From: Polysphondylium violaceum
Lineage: Eukaryota; Evosea; Eumycetozoa; Dictyosteliales; Dictyosteliaceae
DNA length: 36,442 nucleotides
Reading direction: 5' to 3'
Assembly (NCBI GenBank): GCA_000277445.1
Contig: AJWJ01000220.1
Span: 1 to 36,442 of the forward strand
The notes below the pieces were generated by a model, which searched no databases, was not told where the DNA came from, and worked only from the letters and a program-made list of their open reading frames with translations. Below, piece after piece: positions 1-9,687 of the stretch. Position 1 is the first letter of the stretch. Every line of letters begins with the position of its first letter. The translations under genes and the position numbers were made by a program.

Positions 1-2869
1 TAATTTTTTTTCCAATTCTAATTCATCTTCATCTAATTCCAATTTTTGTCTATTAAATTTCAATTCCAATTGAGAAAGTTTTCTTTGATGCTCTTTTTCC
101 AATTCTTCACGAATTTCTTTTTCTTGTCTAGATTTTTCTTTTTCCAACCTTCTCTTTTCTTTTTGAGCCAAATGACTTTGTTCATTTTGTTGTTTTTCAA
201 TGTCTAGTTTGTATTGATGCATTTCATCTTCAGCTTCCACTAGTCTTTTTTGTAAAATTTCAACTTGACGACTATATAAACTAGATTCACTAGATTCTGA
301 AATTAATTCCATTTCCAAACGTTTGACATCTTGATTTAAAACAATCAATTGATTAGAATACTCTTGTTTATCTTGATCATCTTGATCAATTTGTGCTCTA
401 AGTGATTTAATTTCTTCTTTAATTTTCTTTTGTTTTAAATGATCCATTTCCTCTTTATCCAATTGTTCCAATTGATCATTCAACTTTTTCAAATTCTTTT
501 CATGTTCAATCTTTATATTGTCCATATTTTCAATGGCTTGTTGTTTTTCCAATAAATCTTGTTGAGCTTTAAATGATGCATTTTCCAATTCCAATTTTGA
601 TTGTTCCAATTGATTTCTTTGAGTTTTCAATTCTTTTTGTAATTGTTCAACATTGTTCATCATTTTAATTTCTTGATCAGTTTTAATGGCTTCCTTTTCT
701 TGGACCAATTTAACAATATCTTTATCCAAATCTAGATTTTCTTGTTTTAAATTATTTCTACTCTCTATACTTGTATCAACACGATGTTTTGATTGACTCA
801 ATTTCTTTTCACTATTAATTGCATCAGAGATTAAACTTTCTTTTTTATCCAATGCAGATTGTTTTTTCAAATGTGTATCTGATAGATTTGATTTCATTTC
901 TTTGGTATCCATTTCCAATTTACTCTTTACCTTTTCTCTACTTGATCTACCTTTACCTTCAAGAGCTAAAAATTGTTTGGCTTGATTCAATTGATCATCG
1001 AGACCTCTTTTTACCTTTTCAGTTTCTCTTCTTTCTTTTCTCTCTTTTTGATATTGCTCTAAGAGATCTTTATCTTTTGATTGAATGTCAATTTTATCTT
1101 TATCTAGTGATTTCTTTTTTTCAATTTCTTTAAACAATTGATCCGAGGTGTCTAGATGTTTTTTTTTAATTTGTTGTTTAGATTCCTCTAGTTTCTTGAG
1201 GATATTACTGTGTTTTTGATTTAATCTATCTTGACCAACTTTTGCTTTCTCTTCAAAGTAGGCAACCAATTTTGTTGTTCTTTCCTTTTCATCTTCAATA
1301 TCATATTCGGTACTATCTATTTTTTGTTGAATATCACGAATATTAAATTTAATTTCACGTACTTTACCAAGCTCGGCATCATAGGAATCTCTCTTTTCAT
1401 TCAAATCGTTTTCAACAATTCTCTTTTCCTTTTCAACTGAAATCTTTTCCAAATGTTTTTCTTGTTTAAGTTGTGCAAGTTTTTCCTTTTCTCTTTCCAT
1501 TTCTTTTTTGGTCTTATCTTTGAGATTATAGATTTTTGTTTCCTCTTCTAGCTCTAATAGAGATTTCTTGAGTGATGCACTGATTTTATCTTTGGCCTTT
1601 TGAATCTCTGCCTTTTCTTTTAGTTCTGAATCTATATTCTTTTGAATGTCTACAACCCGATCAGATATTTCTTTTTTATTCTTTATCAAGTCATCTTTGA
1701 GTGTAATCTCTGAATTGAGCTCCATTTGTAATATATCATTCTTTAGATTTGCATTATAGAGTTCTTCACGAAGTTTTTTCATGTCTTCACGATGTTTGGT
1801 CTCTATGATTGATTTCTCTTGAATCATCTTGTTATTTTCTTGTTCAAGTTTTTCTTTTTCAATTTGTTCTTGTTGTAATTTTGATTTTAATTGAGCAATA
1901 TCATTTTCATATTGTTGTTTCTTTTTCAATAATTCCTCTTTGGCTTTCTTTTCCAAATCTAATTTTAATTTTAATTCTTCTCTTTCTTTTGAATTTGATT
2001 GTAAATTTGATATCTTTTTTTGTAACTCGATAATATGTCTTTCATATTCTTCCTTTTCTTTTTCAATTTTATTTTTTAAATCCAATTCTTTTTGTTCAAT
2101 TTCTTCTTTAAATTTTTTCTAAAAGAAAAAGTATTAATATTGATTATTATTATGATAGTATCTTTATAAAAATATTACATACAGAAATATTTTCATTTTC
2201 AATCAATTCTTTTTGAATATTTGAAATGATTGATTCCAAATCTACCAATTTTTGTTTTGTCTGAGCACTTTGATTTCTTTTTAATTCTACACTTTTATTG
2301 GATTCATTGATTGATTTAATTTTATTTTTAAAAGATTCAATTTTCTCAATCTCTTTATCCATTGACCATCCATTACTACTATTGATACCTGTAGTTGCTG
2401 AGCTATCATCTTCTGCACCAGTGGTGTCTAAACTAGATGATGTACTTATTTGATCAATATTTGATAAGAGCTCTTTTAATTTTAAATCAATCTTGTCATT
2501 TTCAATCTTTTTAATGTGATAATGATAAAAACAACTGAGATAGGTTTCAATTGATAACTTTTCATTTTCTAAATTTAATGATTCATTTTCTTGTTTAAAC
2601 AACTCTTGTTCAACCAATGATCCAATACCCTTTTCTTCTGCAACGCTAAATGCATAGGATACTCTATCAAATGGAGTCGTTAGTGTATCTAGTTTTTCTT
2701 TATAATCAAATGTATCTGGAAACACTAGTGAAACAATTGCTAAAAATCCACTTCCATCTTTCCATGAATTTGCAAAATCTTGAATCTCTGAAACTTTATC
2801 ACCCAATGGTTTAATGATATTTTGACACCATTTTAATAAATTTTCTTTATCTTTTTTAATACTTGTCAT
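1..2869 (-). CDS. CH-domain long coiled-coil protein (partial, C-terminus beyond window)
   Basis: Exon 1 is 2183..2869 (229 codons). A 64-bp intron at 2119..2182 has GT and AG ends on the minus strand. Exon 2 runs open from 2118 to the window edge (706 codons), so at least 935 residues are present and the C-terminus is missing. Residues about 8-115 form a single calponin-homology domain of the alpha-actinin second-CH type: LLKWCQ near the start, SWKDGSGFLAIVSL, FPDTFDY, then ETYLSCFYHYH, which matches the last helix of actinin CH2. From about residue 190 onward the chain is almost entirely Lys/Glu/Leu-rich heptads, like a myosin or cytospin tail. By family it should bind or scaffold actin or microtubules; a lone type-2 CH domain often does not bind actin by itself. 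Not assigned to a named gene. Confidence 0.85.
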
Positions 2870-3451
2870 TATTAATTTATTATTACTATTACTATTATTA
2901 CTATTTACTATTACTAATGATACAAAACAAGTATTGTTATTATTATTACTATTACTATTTTAACAAATTCTAAATGCACAATAGACACAACGATATGTAA
3001 AGTAATGATAATAATATAATTTTGTTTAAATGGACATATGATGTCTGAGAACTGCTAAACTGATATATGATAATCTATTGTGTGTGGGGATAGTGTGTGA
3101 ATAAATTTATTTGTATTTTATTATTATAATAAAATGTATCAAAATAAATATAAAAGACACACACTTTAAATTACAATCTTGTTATATACACTATGAAGAT
3201 ATGTTTGATGTTGGTATAATGTTAGTGTTACACTACAAATGAGTAGAAAAAAAAAAAATTAAAAATCAAAAAAAAAATCAAAAAATTTTTTTAAAATTTT
3301 TCAGCCAATTTTTTGTTTTTTCATCAAATGGTGTGAAAATTTAAAATATCTTGCATATCTCACCACCATCTATTTTTATCATATTTTTATCGCTTATAAA
3401 ATTTTTTAAAAAAAAAAAAAAAAAAGAAATACTATTTAGACATCATTCAAT
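2870..3451. other. Intergenic: upstream of CH gene, downstream of P450
   Basis: About 580 bp with no open frame of note. It holds the promoter of the CH-domain gene and the 3' flank of the P450, both on the minus strand. It is built of (TTA/ATT) runs, poly-A and poly-T blocks, and one GT-rich patch around 3078-3102 (TGTGTGTGGGGATAGTGTGTG), which resembles dictyostelid G-box elements. No RNA gene seen. Confidence 0.6.
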
Positions 3452-5026
3452 TTATAATCTAGATTTTAATATAAAAGAATTATCATTTTTTGGATGAATA
3501 ACTAGAGATGCTTCATCTTCATAGGTAACCTTTTCAGCGGGATGGAATTTGAAATTCAAGATAATGTTTGCATAGATGGTGTAAAAAGTTTGATTTGCAA
3601 AGTTTAGACCCAAACAACTTCTTTCGCCCAAACTAAATGGAATAAAAGCTTGATTGAATTCATTATCTAAAAATCTATCTGGATCAAATTGTAATGGATT
3701 CTCCCAATACTCTGCACTTCTATTGATAGAGTAGATATTTGGAATAACAATAGTACCTTTTGGATAAAAAACATCATTGATTGTAATATCTTCAGTGACT
3801 TCTCTTGGAATAGATAATGCCAATGAAGGTTTAAGTCTCATTACTTCCTTTAATACTGCATTGAAATAGGGAGTAGATTGTTTTTTTTCAGAGGTGGCAA
3901 AACCATTTTCACCAAATACAGATACCAATTCTCTATAGGCCTTTTCTTGAATCATTGGATTCTCTGATAAATAGGCAAATAACCATTCACCCAAATTTGA
4001 ATTTGCATCTGCACCAGCGATAAATAAATCCAAACACATAAATACAATGCATTTTCTTTCCTTTGGATCTGGAAGAGCATGAATTAAAACATCCATAATA
4101 TCATGGGTTTCATTGTCTGGATGGTATTTGGCTCTACGTTCATCATACACGCTAGACATAAAGTTATCTGCTTCATCAATTGCACTACCAAACAATTTGA
4201 AATAGGTAGAATAAAATGGGGTTAAAATATTAATATAATCACCTGGACTACCAAGAGATACCAATCTAATCGTGTCTTGAAGTGATTTATTCAACTTCAT
4301 AATATTTGGATCACCAAGATCAAATCCCAAATCTTTACCAATTACAAATCCCAAGATAATATTCATATTTATTCTATCTAAATAAAATCTTGGTTTAAAC
4401 TTTATATTTAATTGAGAGATAAATTATATTAATATAATTAGGTAAATAATATATAAATAATTGATAATAATTACAGGTTCATTTAATTTTTCTTTTCTTT
4501 TTAAAATATCTAATAGTGTAGATACTTGAGTATTTACTGTTGGTGATAAAGTTTTGATAAGGGCATTATTTGTAAAATATTGTTTTAAAAGACCTCTGTT
4601 TCTGTTCCATTGATTATATTCTGAATTTAAAATATTAATATGACCATAACTAACAAGAGAAAATGAAATATTTTTAGGTCTACTAATAAAAGACATTGAA
4701 TTTTTAACTATAGTATCTCTGAAAACAACAGGATCATTGATAATCATTGAATATCTATCTCCAAACCATAATGGAAATACTTTTCCATATTTTTCGCCCA
4801 ATTTTGTTAGATCTATATGAGGTGATTTAATTAGATTTAAATTCCCAATGATTGGTAAAGGCATTGGTCCAATTGCCACTTTTTGTCTATAGACAACATT
4901 TTTATAAATCTAATAAATTATTTAATTAATAAATCTTTATTTTTTAAATTAATAGATTAAATTAAGAATATTTACAAAAGAGTAAAAAATATAAAAAATA
5001 AAGACAAATGTTAAAATTATAAACAT
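3452..5026 (-). CDS. Cytochrome P450 monooxygenase
   Basis: Three exons: 4976..5026, 4475..4909 and 3452..4399, with introns of 66 and 75 bp, all phase 0, giving 477 residues. The short first exon encodes 17 hydrophobic residues (MFIILTFVFIFYIFYSF), the usual ER membrane anchor. It is followed by the Pro-rich hinge GPMPLPIIGNL. Further hallmarks are the K-helix ExxR (EVMR), the PERF-like FDPDRF, and the heme loop FSLGERSCLG with its thiolate Cys. The I-helix oxygen-activation motif reads AGADANS, so the usual Thr is Ala at about residue 294. The length is normal for a microsomal class II P450, which needs NADPH-P450 reductase. The substrate cannot be read from sequence; dictyostelid P450s are many and mostly orphan. 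The promoter is shared head to head with QTRT2. Confidence 0.93.
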
Positions 5027-5645
5027 AGATAATATTTAATTATTGATTATCACACAAAGTAATTTATAAAAAAGAAAAAAAAAAAACATTCACAAAATAT
5101 TTTGTAATAAAAGAAACAATATTTAAGGTAGCTAAAAAAGACCCTTAAAAGAATTATACAAGATTCTTCCTTTTTTGACAAGAAAATTAGTATATTATAT
5201 CATTTAGATATAAAAAAAAATTAAATAAAAAATCTGCTTATTAGTAATAATAATTATTATTTCTTTTGCTAATTAAAATAAAAGTTTGCTTTGACAAGAT
5301 ATTTAATATTCATATCCACTTTGTGTTTCCTCTAGGTGTGTCGAGTGAGAGAGATATCTTGTTTCACCAATATTTATTAGTTTGAGACAGTCTGCAAAAG
5401 ATAAAAAAGATTTATCAAATCAATCATCAAATAACAAGGAACAAATATACTGTTATATGCGTGCTCGAAGAGGGGTGGGATAGGAAAATCATTCAATAGT
5501 AATACGCTATTTACAATCTAGGCAATCTTTTATGACTTTAATTACAAATCTAGTGCCCACCCCAAAAAAAAAAAAACGAAAGAGAAAAAAAAAATTCAAA
5601 ACAAAAAAAATAGTGTTAAAAAACTCTTTTTTTAAGTGTATAATC
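5027..5645. promoter_or_regulatory. Divergent intergenic region P450 / QTRT2
   Basis: About 620 bp between two start codons on opposite strands, so it should hold both promoters. It is AT-rich with poly-A blocks. The less AT-rich part (5320-5500) contains TTATATGCGTG (5453-5463) and GGAAAATCATTCAAT (5483-5497). Both recur, the second with one mismatch and in the opposite order, in the intergenic region at 8498-8579. An in-frame upstream ATG at 5532 adds only a poly-Lys leader to QTRT2 and is unlikely to be the start. No RNA gene recognised. Confidence 0.5.
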
Positions 5646-7063
5646 ATGTCTTTTCAGGTAACAAAAGCTGTAGATAATAAAAACACCACCACAACCACCA
5701 ATTATAGATGTGGTCGATTAAATATCGGAGATGAAAAGAAACCTCTTATCACTCCAACATTTATGTTATACACAAAAGAAGGTAGTCCTATTAACCTGAC
5801 GAAAGATTTATTAAATGGATTACCAAATGAAAAAGTTCATTCATTACAATTACTATTTTCAGACTTGTATGTAGATCATTCGATATCACTCTATTATAAA
5901 CATTTAATTACTATATATATTGAAAAACACCCACACCCACCCACACCCCACACATACTCATACATCTATATATAATATCTATATTACATATACATATACT
6001 ATTACTTTACATAATAGATATCAATTTAAAGATGTATTGGAAAAATATCAAAAAGGAGTACATGAATTCCTCAGTTTAAATGAACATATACTATTTTTAT
6101 TATTTAGAGACTCTGCCAACTTTTCAGCAGACCAAGAGTTTAAGGACGATTCGATAAATGTCACTGCTAGAAAAGGAAAGACCAAAGTAGATGTACAAGA
6201 GTACAACAAGATTATCAATGTAATTAGACCCGATTTGGCCTCTAGTCTTTCAGTGGATTTAGACTGGAACACTGGTAAAAAGAAAGCAATTAAACAAGTA
6301 CAATGCACATTGAGTTGGTTAAACAAATTGATAGAGCTACAAGAGACCACCACCACAACAACAACTAAACAAAATCTACTTGGTGTCATTCAAGGTTGCA
6401 AATACAGCGATCTTAGAATCAAGTCTGTAGAAGAGACTATAAAACACGATAGTAAACTCTCTGGCTACGTCTTGGGCAGTTTTGGCACTGGCGAGAGCAA
6501 TCAAGAGAGAGCGGAAATTCTTGAAAAGGTATTGGAGAAATTACCAAAAGAAAAGTTAAAGATCATCAGTGGTGTTGGTTCTCCTGAAGAGATTCTCTGT
6601 TGTGTTGAACAAGGTATCGATGTGTTTAGCACAAACTATCCAAATCTCATGACAGAGTGGGGAAATGCCTTAACATTTACATTTAAATTGGATCAATTCA
6701 AGTCTGTAAATAATTCAAACAAAATCAATCTTTGGGACACCAAATACGTTATCGATACTACTCCTTTGGTCAAAGATTGTCCTTGTTTTACTTGTACCCA
6801 ACACACCAAAGCCTACATCCATCATCTTTTAAATACACATGAAATGTTGGCTCAAGTATTATTAACAATGTATGTATAAACTAATAGATTTAGTGTTTAC
6901 TTCTTCAAATACTAATACTCTCTCTCCTCTCTCTAGACATAATGTATCACATTATTTAGGATTCTTTGAAGAAATTAGAAAAACTATTGAAAGCAATCAA
7001 TTTGAACAATATAAACAACAATTTCTCGCAAAGAGATTATTAATTAATAACAAAGAAAAATAA
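5646..7063 (+). CDS. qtrt2: Queuine tRNA-ribosyltransferase accessory subunit 2 (QTRT2)
   Basis: Exons 5646..5866, 6018..6869 and 6937..7063 (introns 151 and 67 bp) give 399 residues. QTRT2 pairs with the catalytic subunit QTRT1 to exchange guanine-34 for queuine in GUN-anticodon tRNAs, and in animals it sits at the outer mitochondrial membrane. Landmarks are the N-terminal strand CGRLNIG, PTFMLYTKEGSP, GVIQG, and near the C-terminus the zinc site CPCFTC with NTHEMLAQVLLT. The fourth zinc ligand, in the spacing C-x25-H, is the His of IHN, whose codon follows directly after the second intron; this supports that splice. It ends with SHYLGFFEEIRK, a family signature. A Thr tract (TTTTTT) is a lineage insertion. 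The start at MSFQ is chosen because the 38 upstream in-frame residues are poly-Lys low complexity. Intron 1 carries a CACCC-rich block. Confidence 0.93.
5928..5955 (+). promoter_or_regulatory. CA-rich (CACCC) element inside QTRT2 intron 1
   Basis: A run of CACCCACACC-type units lies in the first intron. Its complement is the GT-rich G-box type that dictyostelid G-box binding factor (GBF) recognises. It is C-rich in strongly AT-rich intron DNA. Function is inferred only; it could be a simple repeat. Confidence 0.3.
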
Positions 7064-7296
7064 ATAATATATTTTTATTTATAATCGTATCCGTAATATA
7101 TAATATATAAACTTAATATCAACAACAGATATTCGGATAAGTGTATTTTGTCCCTCTCACAAAATAAAGAAAAAAAAAAAAAAAAAAAAAACGTCCCCTA
7201 TTTTTCACAACAAGAAAATTCCATCATAATTTATATTACAATATAGAAACCTATATACAGACAGTGCAAAACACACATATATATTCATTTTAAAAA

Positions 7297-8296
7297 ATGG
7301 GTGATCTTTGGTTAAATGAATATGATGGTGTATTTAGATTACTCAATCAATTGACCACAGAAATCAAAGAATACTCTATACAACAAAGAAACAATCCCTC
7401 GCTTATCAATAAAAACACTCCTTCAACTCTTAGAAGATCTCTAATTACTCTTTCAAACAATATAGCAAGTCTTCAAGATTCTTTAACTTATGGCAATAAT
7501 AGAACAATGTTTGTAATCTATCTATGATGAATAAATATCATAGTCACCAATCACATTCAGTGTGGTATAATAGTAATAATAATAATAATAGTTTATTAAC
7601 AATAATAATTAATAATAATTTAGACTTGAAAAGGAATTATTAAGAAGAAAGAATTTAGTTGAAGGCTTAATCTCAAGGAAGAATCAAATCACAGCAATGT
7701 TTGATTCTGCTGTAAATAATGAATCTGCTAAAAACGAATTATTAGGTGACTCTGCTACTCAGGGTAAAAGAGTTTGGGGCAAACCTAGAGAAACAGAGGC
7801 AACCAAAGATCTTTCAAATCATCAAATGTTTTATCAACAACAAGATGTTATGAAACGTATGTTTTATATTATGAATCTACTTTTTGTTTATTACACACAC
7901 TTATTAACATCTCACCTACTCTATAGAACAAGATCAATCATTAGATATGTTATCACAATCGATCATGAGACAAAAGAATATGGCAAATGCTATGAGCACA
8001 GAATTAGAAATTCATAATAGATTATTAGATGATGTAGAAATAGGTGTTGAAGTAGTAGAACATAAATTAAGAAATACAAATTCAAGAATGGAAAAGATTA
8101 AACAAAACGCAAGTAGTACTTGTATGATTGTAATAATAGTTATTTTGATTATTTTAATTGTTGTCTTGGTTGCAACAGGTATGTATTCTTTTATTGATCA
8201 ATATTATTATTAGTAATATATTACTAATAACAACTTTATCATCACAATTTAGATTCTGGATGTAAAATTTATAATGATCCAAATCATTGCCCTTAA
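7297..8296 (+). CDS. syn8: Syntaxin-8-like Qc-SNARE
   Basis: Four exons: 7297..7508, 7624..7856, 7927..8178 and 8253..8296 (introns 115, 70 and 74 bp), 246 residues. The N-terminal half is a helical domain (MGDLWLNEYDGVFRLL). Next comes the conserved linker KRVWGKPRETEAT, and then the SNARE motif from QDQSLDMLSQS to RMEKIKQN. A single C-terminal membrane anchor (CMIVIIVILIILIVVLVATG) follows, with a short luminal tail containing two Cys (DSGCKIYNDPNHCP). Syntaxin 8 works with syntaxin 7, Vti1 and VAMP7 in endosome and macropinosome fusion. The heptad register can be read at positions -7, -3, +4, +7, +11, +14 and +18; the zero-layer residue is His178 where Qc-SNAREs have Gln. The first intron uses donor GTTTGT, chosen because only that phase joins into LEKELL. 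Confidence 0.9.
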
Positions 8297-8751
8297 AAGA
8301 ATAACAACAGCAACAGCAGCAGCAGCAATAATAATAATATAGTTTCGTACATAAAAGAAAATAAATAAAAAAATAGGAAAATAATAATAGAGTTTTTTAT
8401 TTTAAAACACATAAACCCATCATGATAATCACCAGTTTTATTAGTTTGTAAGATGAGATCCTACTATTTCGGCATTATAATAATGGGTTCCGAGCTCGGA
8501 AAATCATTGAATCATTTGGGAAGAACTTGAGAAAAAAACTTACTTTGGTCCTAAAACTACAAAAGATATTATATGCGTGTGAAAAAAAAAGAAAAATCAA
8601 GGTACGAAAAACAATTTGATTTGAAATTATTTTTTTTGATTTTTTTTTCATTTTTAGCTCGGAACATAGGATTTTGAGCTGGTTTAAAGAATTAGTATAA
8701 AGAGTGCAACTTGATATTCTATTTTCATTTGTACACTAATATTATCACAAA
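8297..8751. promoter_or_regulatory. Intergenic region upstream of the repeat-protein gene
   Basis: About 455 bp. It includes the syntaxin 3' flank with AATAAA near 8362, then a less AT-rich stretch at 8440-8680 with a 14-bp palindrome at 8488 and an inverted partner near 8656. It holds the promoter of the secreted repeat protein. No RNA gene recognised. Confidence 0.5.
8488..8501. repeat. 14-bp perfect palindrome TTCCGAGCTCGGAA
   Basis: Perfect two-fold symmetry, GC-rich against its surroundings. The sequence AGCTCGGAAC recurs at 8656-8665 as the inverted match of 8487-8496. The spacing and symmetry suggest a dimeric-factor site in the promoter of the secreted repeat protein, about 265 and 90 bp before its ATG. 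The role is inference. Confidence 0.5.
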
Positions 8752-9498
8752 ATGAAATCAATTCTTATCATTTATTTGTTGGCTGCTGCTACACTCTTTG
8801 CTTCAATCAATGCCAAAAATAGTATTATTATGAACATTCTTGATGAAAATAATAAACTAACAGGTTATCAAATTTTGGAAAATGGTTCAAATCTCTATGG
8901 TTCTATAATTTATTGTAAAGATAACATCCCTTTACAAAAAGTATGTAATCATAAACCAATTGATTCTACTGGTGGTGGTGGCTTTGAGTCTGGTTTAGTA
9001 AATTTCAATAATGATCCAAGACCAATTGATACCACTGGTGCTGGTTATGAATCAGGTTTAGTAAATTTCAATAATGATATTAAACCAATTGATACTACTG
9101 GTGCTGGTTATGAATCCGGTTTAGTAAATTTCAACAATGAAATTAAACCAATTGATACTACTGGCGCTGGATATGAATCCGGTTTAGTAAACTTTAACAA
9201 TGATATAAAGCCAATTGACACCACTGGTGCTGGTTATGAATCTGGTTTAGTAAACTTTAACAATGATATTAAACCAATTGATACCACTGGTGCTGGTTAT
9301 GAATCTGGTTTGGTAAATTTCAACAATGATATTAAACCAATTGACACCACTGGTGCTGGAAATGAATCTGGATTTGTTAATTTCCAAAATAATCAAAAAA
9401 ATACAATCTCAAGAGGTTGCACTGATGTACCATTAAAAGGAATTTACAAGCAAAAAGGTTACAAAGTATCTTTTTCATGTCGTCTTATCAAAAATTAA
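8752..9498 (+). CDS. Secreted protein with seven 21-residue tandem repeats
   Basis: Single exon, 248 residues. An N-terminal signal peptide (MKSILIIYLLAAATLFASINA) sends it to the secretory path. Residues about 67-215 are seven tandem copies of a 21-residue unit, consensus IKPIDTTGAGYESGLVNFN then ND; the first copy has an extra Gly (STGGGGFESG) and the last is diverged (AGNESGFVNFQNN). Flanking the repeats are a short N-terminal segment with two Cys (SIIYCKDN, KVCNHK) and a C-terminal segment with two Cys (RGCTDV, SFSCRL), which could form disulfides. No catalytic motif or membrane anchor. I do not recognise the family; a matrix, coat or secreted signalling-associated protein is possible, but that is a guess. 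TAAA-rich 3' flank follows. Confidence 0.88.
   Translation: MKSILIIYLLAAATLFASINAKNSIIMNILDENNKLTGYQILENGSNLYGSIIYCKDNIPLQKVCNHKPIDSTGGGGFESGLVNFNNDPRPIDTTGAGYESGLVNFNNDIKPIDTTGAGYESGLVNFNNEIKPIDTTGAGYESGLVNFNNDIKPIDTTGAGYESGLVNFNNDIKPIDTTGAGYESGLVNFNNDIKPIDTTGAGNESGFVNFQNNQKNTISRGCTDVPLKGIYKQKGYKVSFSCRLIKN
8954..9396 (+). repeat. 63-bp coding tandem repeat, 7 copies
   Basis: Direct repeats of 63 bp in frame within the secreted-protein gene. Each copy starts at CCAATTGA. Copies differ mainly at third codon positions (GAT/GAC, ACT/ACC, TCT/TCC/TCA, TTC/TTT) while the encoded peptide stays nearly fixed. This suggests selection on the protein rather than very recent duplication. Confidence 0.9.
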
Positions 9499-9687
9499 AA
9501 TAAAAAAATCTTAATGAATATTGAATTATTCGTTCACTTGTTATAAAAAAAATACCGATATATTTAAAGATTGATTTAATAAATTATAATTTTATTTCAT
9601 GTTTTATTATATATATATATATCACATAAATTTGTTTTTTTTTTTTTTTTTTTCTTTAATCAAAAAAGATCGGATACTTTTTCTTCT

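Noticed and set aside
819-2122. Plus-strand open frames rich in Phe, Leu and Tyr
   Set aside because: They are antisense shadows of the minus-strand Lys/Glu-rich coiled-coil exon, whose codons read as hydrophobic on the other strand.
5300-5530. Search for a tRNA or small RNA in the less AT-rich gap
   Set aside because: No cloverleaf, A/B box or snoRNA box pair could be read.
5532-5645. Upstream in-frame ATG giving a 38-residue longer QTRT2
   Set aside because: The extra part is poly-Lys low complexity; MSFQVTKAV is the natural start by family.
8954-9396. Regular repeats considered as CRISPR-like or satellite
   Set aside because: Units abut without spacers, keep reading frame and encode a secreted protein.
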